From assembly GCA_964599775.1 (NCBI GenBank), contig CAZRGZ010000004.1:20062-84061 (forward strand): 64,000 nucleotides of DNA. Reading direction: 5' to 3'. Positions 25,108 through 32,935 of this stretch are shown piece after piece. The notes under the pieces were generated by a model. It was not told where the DNA came from, did not search any database, and was given only the letters and a program-made list of their open reading frames with translations. This DNA is from CAZRGZ01 sp964599775. Lineage in GTDB: Bacteria; Patescibacteriota; Saccharimonadia; Saccharimonadales; Saccharimonadaceae. A program made the translations under genes and the position numbers. Each line of letters opens with the position of its first letter. Within the stretch, counting starts at the first letter, position 1.

Positions 25108-25479
25108 ATGGCAACTGCCGAAGAAATACGCGAAGCAGTAGAGCTGGGAACGCGCCATCGGTTCGTCGAGCCTGACGGCATCATCGTTGCGTATGCGCGC
25201 CTCAACGATGGTGGCGTGCTCGCGTATGTCGGGGTCCCAAACTCTCATGAGCCCGTCGAGGGCCTAGAAGGAGCGAAGACAATGATGGCTGGCTACCGCC
25301 AGGTGGTCATCCTGAACCTCGACTCCTTGGCCGAACTCGAGCAGCCCGTGCTCGCAGAAGCAGTTCGCATAGACTGCAAAGGACCATGCAGTGCAGTGAG
25401 GGCGCACAAAACACTACACGACTGTCTCTTCAATAGTGTTCGCGCCAAAACACTGCCCAAGCGGCGCCGCAGCTACTAG
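25108..25479 (+). CDS. GC-rich gene: 123-residue protein of unknown function
   Basis: AGGAG stands 7 nt before the ATG, and a TATAAA box lies about 40 nt upstream. The sequence is soluble: a helix (EEIREAVELGTRH), a strand-turn-strand region (IIVAYARLNDGGVLAYVGVP), a second strand VVILNLDSL, then a basic Cys-containing tail ending KRRRSY. No signal peptide. I recognise no family. Codon choice is GC-biased, as in the other cassettes, and a 14-bp terminator follows immediately. Confidence 0.55.
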   Translation: MATAEEIREAVELGTRHRFVEPDGIIVAYARLNDGGVLAYVGVPNSHEPVEGLEGAKTMMAGYRQVVILNLDSLAELEQPVLAEAVRIDCKGPCSAVRAHKTLHDCLFNSVRAKTLPKRRRSY

Positions 25480-25484
25480 TGGAT

Positions 25485-25518
25485 GTCCGGCCCTGCGGGT
25501 GTTTCCGTAGGGCCGGAC
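25485..25518 (+). terminator. Terminator of the 123-residue GC-rich gene
   Basis: 14-bp stem GTCCGGCCCTGCGG/CCGTAGGGCCGGAC (one G-T pair) with a 6-nt loop, 6 nt after the stop codon. It lacks a clean T run. Confidence 0.6.
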
Positions 25519-25600
25519 GTGAGGTTTACCGAAGTACAAGCCTTGTGAGCGATTGCCTATTTGCTATACAATGCGTAAAAGAGAGCAGATAGGAGGTCAT

Positions 25601-25846
25601 ATGAGTGAAGTGTTAACCATTCCGTATGGAAAAAGTGAAGAAAACCCAACCGAGAATCGAGAATTTGAAGCGCTCCCTCCATTAAACCTGCAGGAAGTTG
25701 GAACGGCCGCAGTGAAACCACTCGTAGAAATAACAATGGGAAAGCCCAAAGAGAATGGTGATGAAAAAGACCGTCCATTAGGGGATAGAGAAGAAGATGT
25801 GGAACCTGATCCAAGTAAGGAAAGCCCTAACGGAGATAGGAAATAG
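25601..25846 (+). CDS. Small acidic, disordered protein
   Basis: 81 residues. ATG 25601 is preferred over ATG 25571 because AGGAGG is centred 7 nt before it. Highly charged and rich in Pro, Glu and Lys; the C-terminal third (ENGDEKDRPLGDREEDVEPD) is predicted disordered. No domain recognised. It stands alone between a GC-rich cassette and a convergent hydrolase gene. Confidence 0.55.
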   Translation: MSEVLTIPYGKSEENPTENREFEALPPLNLQEVGTAAVKPLVEITMGKPKENGDEKDRPLGDREEDVEPDPSKESPNGDRK

Positions 25847-25857
25847 CTACTAAACTA

Positions 25858-26412
25858 TTAATTTCGTTTAATAAGCAAGTTCCTCATTTTTAAACTATAA
25901 AAAGTAAGTGCAAAGAAGATTATTGGGCCATGGCCTATTATGAATATCTGACTTTGGCGTATACCCATTAGTCGTCTTCTTAAAGTAGGAATTTTTTCAT
26001 CATATAGGCCATATATACAAACAATCCGTTGTTTCTGTTCTGGCTCTAATCGGTTTAATATCATTTCTGCATTTTGCTGTGAAGTAAATAAGTCGTCATT
26101 GTTAAGATGTGGCACAGCCGAGTAGGGTGTGGCGATAGTTGCGATACCCTGAACCTTTTCCGGCCTTTTGTAAAGTGCGGTAATTGCAGCTGTGCCCCCG
26201 GCACTCACGCCAATAACGTAAATCGGGGCAGGTGTATTATCGATTACTGCTAATAACCGCTCGAGTTTTGCTTCGTAGGTTAGTTGATTATTCCAACCGA
26301 ATACAAAAATCTCTACATCAAAACCAAGCAAATGCCATAGAAATTTATTCCAAGTATACAGCCAACCCCTATCACCAAGGCCAGGAATAATGATGAGTTT
26401 TGGCCGTTTCAT
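25858..26412 (-). CDS. Alpha/beta hydrolase
   Basis: 184 residues, short for the fold. N-terminal strand KLIIIPGLGDRGW includes the oxyanion Gly. The nucleophile elbow GVSAGG follows the strand PIYVIGVSAGG near 69-75. The acid is probably Asp in YGLYDEKIPT and the base His in IFIIGHG, so the triad seems complete. The C-terminal FFALTFYSLKMRNLLIKR could be a membrane-associated helix. Substrate unknown. AT-rich, unlike the preceding cassettes. Confidence 0.72.
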   Translation of the reverse strand: MKRPKLIIIPGLGDRGWLYTWNKFLWHLLGFDVEIFVFGWNNQLTYEAKLERLLAVIDNTPAPIYVIGVSAGGTAAITALYKRPEKVQGIATIATPYSAVPHLNNDDLFTSQQNAEMILNRLEPEQKQRIVCIYGLYDEKIPTLRRRLMGIRQSQIFIIGHGPIIFFALTFYSLKMRNLLIKRN

Positions 26413-26479
26413 AGGTTAATAATATCATGTTTATTGATAGATATTGTGTTTTAAGCCAACTTATATTATAGTGACAGCC

Positions 26480-27319
26480 ATGCCAGATGTAGAGCGTAGG
26501 CGAGGCACTTTTAACCAACTAAAGGACACGGGTATTTTTGATGATGTAAAACGTCGGGTGGGTGAAATCGGAGTCGCCGCAGCAGTGCGCGAAGAGCTAG
26601 AGAAGGCAGGTGTCACTATAAATGTTAGAAACGAGTCCGAGGAATGGGAGACCACTTCGCAACCAGCAATTGCTGTTGGTGATCATAGTAAAGGGCTAGA
26701 ATGCCTCTTGCTCGTGGGTGCATGTGGTATGACAGGCAGAAACGACCTTGGACTAACGGCAAAACCGTATGCACCCACAGGCCAATTTATTAATGCTATA
26801 TCTGAGCCGGGTGAAAATCTTCTGCCTCTTATTCCTACGAGTGTGGCGATTGATCGAAAAGATGGCGACTTTCGTTCAAAAGTACATCGACGTGCCTTCG
26901 GGCGGTATTTGCTTACCAAGGAAGAAACACGAGCTTTCAATAAAGATACCATGCAGCGTGCCGTATCTATGATTGAGGACGAGGGCCGGCTTGTCAGTAT
27001 TTTCCCTACCGGTGGCGTATATGATGCTGCAAAGTCGCCATGGCGTAATGGTGTGGGACACATGGCTGCTGATCTCTCAAAAGATACATTCGAGGAAACG
27101 GCTGTATTGCCTTTCAAATTTGAAGGGATTAGACCAAGCCGCATATTATTAGCTATGGTGCGTAGTCGGCTAGGACTGGGTGCGAAACCGCAACATCTTG
27201 ATATCGTGCTTGGAAAAGCAGAGACGCTTGGCTCGATATTCCATAGAGATGACGATCGATCACCAGCAAACATCACTCAGGTATTACAGGAAAGATACCA
27301 AAAAGAATTTGCTGAGTAA
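26480..27319 (+). CDS. Acyltransferase-like protein (PlsC/LPLAT type, divergent)
   Basis: 279 residues. The expected HX4D catalytic motif is seen as GDHSKGLE (HX4E), and the glycerol-phosphate binding FPEGT-like block as SIFPTGGVYD followed by KSPWRNGVGHMA. A middle segment FRSKVHRRAFGRYLL and a late VLPFKFEGI strand match the LPLAT fold order. If correct, it would acylate a lysophospholipid or related lipid at the membrane. The assignment is moderate because both motifs are off consensus. TATAGT at 26467-26472 lies 7 nt before ATG 26480, which selects this start over the upstream frame. It converges with a phospholipase D gene. Confidence 0.55.
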   Translation: MPDVERRRGTFNQLKDTGIFDDVKRRVGEIGVAAAVREELEKAGVTINVRNESEEWETTSQPAIAVGDHSKGLECLLLVGACGMTGRNDLGLTAKPYAPTGQFINAISEPGENLLPLIPTSVAIDRKDGDFRSKVHRRAFGRYLLTKEETRAFNKDTMQRAVSMIEDEGRLVSIFPTGGVYDAAKSPWRNGVGHMAADLSKDTFEETAVLPFKFEGIRPSRILLAMVRSRLGLGAKPQHLDIVLGKAETLGSIFHRDDDRSPANITQVLQERYQKEFAE

Positions 27320-28414
27320 TTATGCTGCTTCTTGTAAATCTTCCGTGTACCAACGCTTGAGCTGGTCAACCATAGATTCATTACGGGTTGCAACAGCAAT
27401 CTCTGCATTGCCGCCGGCAATGCCGCTCGAGTTAAAATTAGACGAGCCAAATATACCCATGTCATCGATGATGAGCATTTTAGTATGATTAAGGCGGCGA
27501 TAGGTTTTACCATAAAAACACACGTCTATACCGGCCGCCTCTAACTGCCGCCGGTTCGTTAGTGATTTCATGCGGTCCACAGGGTAGTTATTATATCGTG
27601 GTAATATAACACGCACATCAAGTTCGGGGTTATTATTCTTAGCTTCAGCCAGCGCTGACCCCATATGCTTCATATCTAAATAAGGTGTCTCTAGCCATAT
27701 CATATCTCTTGCTTGCCTAATAGCAGACAAGCTAAAGTCCATAATTTGTTCTTCATGTCCTGAATCGGTAAGTAAATAGGTATCTGCCTCTTGATCGGGT
27801 AAAAATTTTGCCGCACGATTCTCGCCATTCCAGCTATCTTCAAAGTCTTGTTGCACTAGCTCTGAGATTGACCCGCGCATGCGCACCATAAAATCGTTCC
27901 ACCTAAAACTCCGAGCTGCAAGATTAACACCCCCTATGTATGTGTAGCCTTCAGGCGATTGCGCGTCGATGGCTACAAGCTTCTTATGATCGCGTGTCGC
28001 GATATTAGCAAGCCCTTCGGCGACGCGCACTCTTTTAAGGTTAGCGCATGCTAGCTGTTCAATCTCGCGGTTCATTTTGAGAGTAGGCCAAAGTCTGCGC
28101 GGGTCACTTACGAGGTGATCTACCAAAAACCTTACCTCAACCCCGCGAGAAGCCGCATCAAGACTTGCCTCTACTACCTTTTTTGTGACATTGTCAGCTT
28201 CGAGAGTATAAAACTGAAGATCGACTGTTTCTTCTGCTTCTTGAATGCGCTCTACGAGCTCCTCGACAAATAAATGGGCTGTAGGAATAATCTCGAATTG
28301 ATTCGTTTGCGAAGCATTGCGAGGCATTTTTGAATCATACGGAAAGAACGAAGGATGAAGAGCCTCATACATATCCGTCGATACTTGCCGCGATGGCCGA
28401 CTTTGTTCTGACAT
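27320..28414 (-). CDS. Phospholipase D-family protein (cardiolipin synthase-like)
   Basis: 364 residues with two HKD motifs: HKKLVAIDAQSPEGYTYIGG near 214 and HTKMLIIDDMGIFGSSNFN near 320, each HxKx4D. These form one active site that transfers or hydrolyses phosphatidyl groups. In the family, cardiolipin synthase condenses two phosphatidylglycerols; most of those enzymes have N-terminal membrane helices, which are absent here, so a soluble PLD or nuclease is also possible. The stop abuts the stop of the convergent acyltransferase, hinting at shared lipid work. Confidence 0.85.
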   Translation of the reverse strand: MSEQSRPSRQVSTDMYEALHPSFFPYDSKMPRNASQTNQFEIIPTAHLFVEELVERIQEAEETVDLQFYTLEADNVTKKVVEASLDAASRGVEVRFLVDHLVSDPRRLWPTLKMNREIEQLACANLKRVRVAEGLANIATRDHKKLVAIDAQSPEGYTYIGGVNLAARSFRWNDFMVRMRGSISELVQQDFEDSWNGENRAAKFLPDQEADTYLLTDSGHEEQIMDFSLSAIRQARDMIWLETPYLDMKHMGSALAEAKNNNPELDVRVILPRYNNYPVDRMKSLTNRRQLEAAGIDVCFYGKTYRRLNHTKMLIIDDMGIFGSSNFNSSGIAGGNAEIAVATRNESMVDQLKRWYTEDLQEAA

Positions 28415-28488
28415 TTTTATAACAATATCATGAAATGGTGGATGAGTCTATATTGCTTTCGGATATGTAGTGTGTATTTATGTCAAAT

Positions 28489-29457
28489 TCATTCCGGTAG
28501 CTTTGCGCTGAATAGATATTCGCCAATCGTATGGTCAAAAATAAATTCTCTATCTAAACTACCAATATGCAAGGAAGTGTGATTCAGCATTTCACGAATA
28601 TTTTGATGTGTTACGATAGACTGCCATTGTGTCTTGCCTGCGATGCAAGACGTTGCACGGAACAAAGTATCCATGATTAAGTCACTTCTCGGTAAGGTAA
28701 GCATGTCATTATTTATATACGATTGTAAGCTTTTAATGAATGCTGGTGTATTGATACTTGTGAGCCCTTTTTCTATGTGATCCGCCATTTCTTCATAAGC
28801 AACATCCTTAAAGGATGAATATTCCATGAGGCGTACTATATATTCTTTTTCGTAAGTATCTTTAAAATCAATTTTGCAAGGGAACTTTTCTTGTATGGTA
28901 TGTACTATTTGCATAAATAATGGCTCAATAACGAGGCGGAAGAGTAACGGGGCATGTGTAGTGCTAGTAAGATATGGGCCTTTTAGCCTGGCGAGGATGA
29001 AGTTTTTATTTAAGTTCAGATCACCAATTTCTCTAATGAGTTGATTATCTATTCTCGAATTCCTTGGGGCACTATAAAATGGGAAGTCTTCAAAGTCATT
29101 CCAACCTTCGCGCGCAAGCTCCATGAGCTTTTTCTCGATAGTCTCTAAGTCGTAGATGAAATCCTTACGGCTCTCATTCCTTATTTTATCTATACCACGC
29201 TGTATAGAGTTATGATTAATATTTACGTCTGTTTTTAGTACATCTCTAACAATATCCTCCTGAAGTGAGCTGAAGTTTATTGTTAATACTATAACTTCGT
29301 TATTAAGTTCCTTTAAGCTATAAAGGTAGTCTATACTCGTGAACAAATCCCTTCGACGCATTTCTGTAATAATTGATTCGAGGAAGATACGACCATATAA
29401 GTAAAGAATATTTTTACTACATCCTGTTTTTTGTTTAATAAGAATGATTCTTTTCAT
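28489..29457 (-). CDS. Orphan protein, AT-rich gene, function unknown
   Basis: 322 residues. No recognised domain, signal peptide or membrane helix. Mixed helices with many Ile, Asn and Glu residues; segments that might be useful for profile searches are FEDFPFYSAPRNSRIDNQL and ILARLKGPYLTSTTHAPLLF, which look conserved-type because they contain Pro, Gly and aromatic residues. Strongly AT-rich compared with neighbours. Start uncertain: the first ATG (29457) gives KRIILIKQKTG, with an alternative at 29361. Isolated, with no operon partner. Confidence 0.6.
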   Translation of the reverse strand: MKRIILIKQKTGCSKNILYLYGRIFLESIITEMRRRDLFTSIDYLYSLKELNNEVIVLTINFSSLQEDIVRDVLKTDVNINHNSIQRGIDKIRNESRKDFIYDLETIEKKLMELAREGWNDFEDFPFYSAPRNSRIDNQLIREIGDLNLNKNFILARLKGPYLTSTTHAPLLFRLVIEPLFMQIVHTIQEKFPCKIDFKDTYEKEYIVRLMEYSSFKDVAYEEMADHIEKGLTSINTPAFIKSLQSYINNDMLTLPRSDLIMDTLFRATSCIAGKTQWQSIVTHQNIREMLNHTSLHIGSLDREFIFDHTIGEYLFSAKLPE

Positions 29458-29493
29458 GGGTTTATTCTAGTATAACTTTCGCTTAGGGTAGTG

Positions 29494-29528
29494 ACCCCTG
29501 CTTCCGCACTGGGTACGGAAGCAGGGGT
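29494..29528 (-). terminator. Terminator of the 69-residue GC-rich gene
   Basis: 13-bp perfect stem ACCCCTGCTTCCG/CGGAAGCAGGGGT with a 9-nt loop. On the minus strand it follows the stop at 29552 by about 23 nt. Confidence 0.8.
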
Positions 29529-29551
29529 GTGAGGTGTCGACGAACTGTCGC

Positions 29552-29761
29552 CTACACGCTCTGGTTGGTGCCGGTCTCAGACGCGGCCTTGTCGGCGCCC
29601 CCCTGCTCGACAGCGTCGCGCGCGGCGCTTGCCTGGCCGAGGGACTGACCGATCTCCTGGCCCATGTCGGCCAGCTGACCATCATTGAGTATGCCACCCG
29701 CCATGCTGGCGGCGGCACCGGCTCCGAGGAGGGCGTTCTCCGCCGTCTCCTTGATACCCAT
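29552..29761 (-). CDS. GC-rich gene: 69-residue Ala/Gly-rich protein
   Basis: The start ATG 29761 is chosen over an upstream in-frame ATG (29797) because GGGGGTGAAGG directly precedes it. The product is Ala-, Gly- and Gln-rich and helical (ETAENALLGAGAAASMAGG, QEIGQSLGQASAARDAVEQ), soluble, with no signal peptide. No family recognised. It has a strong promoter, TTGACA-17-TAAATT (29872-29900), whose spacer carries the block GAGGCAACCT that is also found upstream of the next GC-rich gene, and a private terminator. Confidence 0.58.
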   Translation of the reverse strand: MGIKETAENALLGAGAAASMAGGILNDGQLADMGQEIGQSLGQASAARDAVEQGGADKAASETGTNQSV

Positions 29762-29871
29762 ATCCTTCACCCCCTTTCGGGAGGACGGTCTCTCCAAAGC
29801 CTCATAAGGAAAGATGGGTGGCTATGGTAGGCTTTCCCATAGAAGCCAAGCATACCGCTGGGTTCGGCTTC

Positions 29872-29900
29872 AATTTATCGAAGGTTGCCTCTATTGTCAA
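29872..29900 (-). promoter_or_regulatory. Promoter with shared spacer motif GAGGCAACCT (copy 1)
   Basis: Minus strand TTGACA (29900-29895), ATA, then GAGGCAACCT (29891-29882), and TAAATT at 29877-29872 with a 17-nt spacer. The same arrangement TTGACG-TCT-GAGGCAACCT occurs at 30677-30659. Confidence 0.6.
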
Positions 29901-29939
29901 TTAGTTTATAGACATATGTAGTATGTATATAAACAGTTG

Positions 29940-30167
29940 TTACGGAGTAAACATATGAAGAAAACTGCCTATCAATTGCAAGACAGTCTTGCTTAACGAG
30001 ATAAGGAAACCACCGATTATAAGCCCAAGGCTTACAGCCCACAATATATCGGCGGAATTATAAAACGGAATAATAAAGCTAATGAGACAGAAGCCAATAA
30101 CTATCATTAATACGCCAATAACTATTCGTAGTCGTTGCAGTTTTGTAGTTGCGGTGTTAACTTTCAT
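29940..30167 (-). CDS. Small two-helix membrane protein
   Basis: 75 residues from ATG 30167; the longer open frame upstream would extend into the neighbouring GC-rich gene's terminator region. Two hydrophobic helices (IVIGVLMIVIGFCLISFIIP and a second near residues 46-66) joined by a short loop YNSADILW. AT-rich. Sits between two GC-rich cassettes in the same orientation. No family recognised. Confidence 0.5.
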   Translation of the reverse strand: MKVNTATTKLQRLRIVIGVLMIVIGFCLISFIIPFYNSADILWAVSLGLIIGGFLISLSKTVLQLIGSFLHMFTP

Positions 30168-30253
30168 GGGTAGTATCATCTTTACCTTATATTGTACCGA
30201 GTCGAGCGCGCGGTGTAAATAAAGCGCAACACCCCCCACGTACGGTTGTGGAG

Positions 30254-30604
30254 TCAGCACCTCCTACCGTAGAGGCCCTGGGCCTCCCACGGGATAGCGC
30301 TGAGGACGAACGACACACATCTGTCCTCGTTGGCGTACTGGACGACGAACCATCGGTGAGCCATCATCACCAAGGCGAAGGCCGCCTGTGTAAGGCCCGT
30401 GACACCGTAGACGTTGCCAGGGATGTTGGGCAGGATGTTGTGGTAAGCCCAGTCACGGGTCTCCTTCTTGCTGAGATGGAGGGCACATCGATGACCCTCG
30501 CATCTGATGTCGGCAGCCTCCGAAGCAGGCGCATGGGTGATGCCAATTCCCGCCAATAGAGCGATCAGAAGCCCGATCGCGGCGAGACGTCGAACGATTG
30601 ACAC
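30254..30604 (-). CDS. GC-rich gene: secreted 116-residue Cys-containing protein
   Basis: GTG start with GGAAGGGA about 8 nt upstream. Signal peptide LAAIGLLIALLAGIGITHAP with cleavage likely after ASEA near residue 30. The mature protein has four Cys (DIRCEGHRCALHL, EDRCVSF, terminal GRRC), consistent with two disulfides outside the cell, and a hydrophobic core segment GLTQAAFALVMMAHRWFVVQ. No family recognised. Actinobacterial-like codon use. Its promoter region shares the GAGGCAACCT block with the cassette at 29552. Confidence 0.6.
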   Translation of the reverse strand: MSIVRRLAAIGLLIALLAGIGITHAPASEAADIRCEGHRCALHLSKKETRDWAYHNILPNIPGNVYGVTGLTQAAFALVMMAHRWFVVQYANEDRCVSFVLSAIPWEAQGLYGRRC

Positions 30605-30648
30605 CGCTCTTCCCTTCCGTGTGGATGGTCTAGGTTAAGACCATCGTC

Positions 30649-30677
30649 AGGCTATCCTAGGTTGCCTCAGACGTCAA
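30649..30677 (-). promoter_or_regulatory. Promoter region with shared motif GAGGCAACCT (copy 2)
   Basis: Minus strand TTGACG (30677-30672), TCT, GAGGCAACCT (30668-30659). The -10 is weak at 17-nt spacing (TAGCCT); TAGGAT lies closer. An inverted repeat TGGTCT/AGACCA (30626-30643) follows, between promoter and start. Confidence 0.45.
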
Positions 30678-30768
30678 ACATCTACTTATACGCTATGTAT
30701 ATGATACACGAAGCAGCTACCCCATGCGATGTGTATTTTCAAGGGTTTATTTATTTTGGGGGAGGGGA

Positions 30769-30919
30769 TATAATGGTATTATTGGGAGTAGGACTTAAGA
30801 CTTCCCTAAACTAAGTAGTGGCTCAATTACAGTTTAATGTAGTAGAGGATATACGTATGGTTCGTTTAGATGGCGATAGCGATTAATTAGAATAAATTTT
30901 AACCACCTTCCCGGTGGTT
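30769..30919 (+). ncRNA. Candidate small transcript with 9-codon ORF and terminator
   Basis: TATAAT at 30769-30774 and a stem-loop AACCACC/GGTGGTT with T-rich tail (30901-30919) bound about 130 nt with no normal gene. A mini-ORF with a GAGG-like Shine-Dalgarno lies at 30856-30885 (MVRLDGDSD). The terminator also serves the convergent methyltransferase gene. The -35 is poor, so this is only a candidate. Confidence 0.35.
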
Positions 30920-32110
30920 TTATTTTAGGTCGGCAATTAAAATCGCTCCTTCATGATTTAATCGTTGCGCGTATAGGAGAGGGTTAAAACCATTTTTGTA
31001 GAATAAATCTTTCGGTGAACCAAAAGTACTATTAAAGTGAGCTCGTGCAGTTAGAACTGCTTCATCTTTATTAAGATTAACTATCCAGGTACCTTTTGAT
31101 AGCTTGAATTCAATCGTTAGTGCATATTTAGGACGTATTCGTGCATATCGAATTCTTGCTTCCTCATCAAATCCAACTTCTACATTGTACAGGGATTCTT
31201 TAATTCCCATCATATCGAGAACAAGCTTACACTGTTTTTGATAACTATATAGGAAACTCACCTGATTCTTTACGGCTGGTGCATCTAACCTGAAACTACA
31301 GATATAAAGATCTTCCGGATTCATACTTCTACTTATCGTTCTTAGAATATCTTCAGGATGTCTGAAATTAGAAATATAGCCACCGAGTGAGAGAACGATG
31401 TTAATTGTTTTTTGATGATAATCTTGTTCATCGATAGGCTCTGCGATGATATCACTGAATAATTCATGACTAATATCTTTTATGTGGGTTTCTACTTTAA
31501 CCTCATTATTAAACCACTGACTGATATTTCGTGTAGTGATATCGATCATAGCTTGACTAATGTCTATTCCAATGTAGCGGTTAAGCTTTCCCGCCTTATG
31601 AAGTTGTTCGATTAGTGGTCGTGCTGCTGCACCGGTTCCTACACCTAGATCAACTATATTGATGGCATCATATTGTTCAATCGCATGGGTGATATAACTG
31701 CTAACTGCTTTGAGCAGTGTTTCAGGGTCCATATGTCTTTCCGGCTGAGTTCGAAAAACCTCCCACATTTTTGCGCCTTCACCAAAATATGAGTATTGGA
31801 GTGGTAATTCACGATATGAATTAAGGCTTTTAATGATATCGTGAATTTGTGTTTCGTTATATTGCTGGTAAAACTCTGGCGAAGGAGTCAGAACTTTACG
31901 GCTTTGCTGGTTTAGGTATTTGCGGCGTTCACTCACAATACTTTCAAGTCGTTGTTGATTAAATCGAGACTTGATAATGTAGAATTCGTCCTTATCTTGA
32001 TCAAGCTCTAAATCAAGCTTCCCCTCCCGAGTTTGCTTAATCCAATTCGTCACCGTCCTACGGCTGACACCGTATAGATCTGCTAGTTCCTGGCTTTTGT
32101 AATAATGCAT
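30920..32110 (-). CDS. HTH domain fused to a SAM methyltransferase (EgtD-like fold)
   Basis: 396 residues. Residues 1-28 form a helix-turn-helix (YKSQELADLYGVSRRTVTNW) of the MerR or Tc3 type, followed by a charged linker. From about 110 a Rossmann methyltransferase begins: NIVDLGVGTGAAARPLIEQL is motif I and YIGIDISQAMID motif II. This order and the later INIVLSLGGYISNF segment resemble the histidine-specific methyltransferase domain (Methyltransf_33, EgtD-like), which methylates small amino-type substrates. A DNA-binding N-terminus on such an enzyme is unusual. It may sense its substrate or autoregulate. Function not assigned. Confidence 0.65.
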   Translation of the reverse strand: MHYYKSQELADLYGVSRRTVTNWIKQTREGKLDLELDQDKDEFYIIKSRFNQQRLESIVSERRKYLNQQSRKVLTPSPEFYQQYNETQIHDIIKSLNSYRELPLQYSYFGEGAKMWEVFRTQPERHMDPETLLKAVSSYITHAIEQYDAINIVDLGVGTGAAARPLIEQLHKAGKLNRYIGIDISQAMIDITTRNISQWFNNEVKVETHIKDISHELFSDIIAEPIDEQDYHQKTINIVLSLGGYISNFRHPEDILRTISRSMNPEDLYICSFRLDAPAVKNQVSFLYSYQKQCKLVLDMMGIKESLYNVEVGFDEEARIRYARIRPKYALTIEFKLSKGTWIVNLNKDEAVLTARAHFNSTFGSPKDLFYKNGFNPLLYAQRLNHEGAILIADLK

Positions 32111-32152
32111 ATCAGTTAATTATATAAAATCGCTAAAAAATGAAAAATAGTG

Positions 32153-32182
32153 TTGACATGTTTCCCCAGTTTGGGTTATGAT
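32153..32182 (+). promoter_or_regulatory. Promoter for the 32359 gene cluster
   Basis: TTGACA (32153-32158), 18-nt spacer, TATGAT (32177-32182). It is divergent from the HTH-methyltransferase gene and close enough for that protein to regulate it. Confidence 0.65.
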
Positions 32183-32358
32183 CCGGGCAGGTAATGTTGC
32201 CCGCGTATTTAGAAACATATTTACTGTACCACGTATCTATGTTTCTCGCAAATTCTTGCGCTTTTACTTACTTTACTTGGGTAACCTACTAACATTAGAT
32301 AAGCGGGGATATATGTTAGGGCTTCCTAGCGGCAACCCCAGGAGGGAATTATAGAAGA
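32183..32358 (+). promoter_or_regulatory. Structured 5' leader upstream of 32359
   Basis: About 170 nt of untranslated leader. Stem CGGGCA/TGCCCG at about 32184-32203 is followed by CTAACAT/ATGTTAG near 32287-32319 and a GGGG/CCCC pair that flanks the AGGAGG Shine-Dalgarno at 32340. Pairing of CCCC with the upstream GGGG could hide or expose that site, as in a regulatory leader. No known riboswitch recognised. Confidence 0.35.
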
Positions 32359-32658
32359 ATGCAGTATGCATTGAACGCAAAAATAAATAATCCGACTGCT
32401 AAAAAAACCAACGTGATAGATACCTTTACACTTGGCCCTGGCCAAAGCACAAAGGTGCCGCTTGGTGTGTTCGAGGCGCATATGCCTCAGCCGGTATTTG
32501 AGATTGAATACGAGCCTAAGGCAGAGGCTGGCGATGGCGTCGCTGCTGCACTGGAGCGGGTAGATAAGGGCGATGAATATTGGCTGGTGTACTTTTTCCA
32601 GAATTTTAGCGATGACACCTTTCATATTAGTGTGAAAGAAAGGTATACCGAAATTTAA
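32359..32658 (+). CDS. 99-residue beta-rich protein, function unknown
   Basis: No signal peptide or membrane helix. Beta-strand-like stretches (VIDTFTLGPGQSTKVPLGVF, PVFEIEYEP, EYWLVYFFQN, TFHISVKERY) separated by acidic loops. AGGAGG is about 12 nt before the ATG. First gene of a likely three-gene unit with 32696 and 32919. Behind a long leader and a good promoter, so probably regulated. No family recognised. Confidence 0.6.
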   Translation: MQYALNAKINNPTAKKTNVIDTFTLGPGQSTKVPLGVFEAHMPQPVFEIEYEPKAEAGDGVAAALERVDKGDEYWLVYFFQNFSDDTFHISVKERYTEI

Positions 32659-32695
32659 AGGTTTCCCGTATAATAGGTAACATGAGGTATAAACG

Positions 32696-32935
32696 ATGAA
32701 GGACGATTTGGCAGTAACGTGTATCATCTGCCAGCAGAATGTGCCTTTTACTGACGCCACTGCTGGCGCCTTGTATGCTGACGGCCGACAAGCATTTGCC
32801 TGCCTAGAACACACCTGGAACAAAGCGTCCTGGCTACTTGCCTGGGCGCGTTTTTCTATAGAGCAGCAGGAATACAGCATGCAAGAAAAGGACAAGGAAG
32901 TATATAGGAAGAACGAACGTGTCGTATCTTGTTGA
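32696..32935 (+). CDS. 79-residue Cys-containing protein
   Basis: Cys pattern CIICQQN near residues 9-15 and CLEHTW near 37-42, a possible CxxC...CxxH metal site. The remainder is helical and charged. Its 3' end overlaps the next gene by 17 nt, suggesting translational coupling. The product of the two overlapping genes may work as a complex. No family recognised. Confidence 0.55.
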   Translation: MKDDLAVTCIICQQNVPFTDATAGALYADGRQAFACLEHTWNKASWLLAWARFSIEQQEYSMQEKDKEVYRKNERVVSC

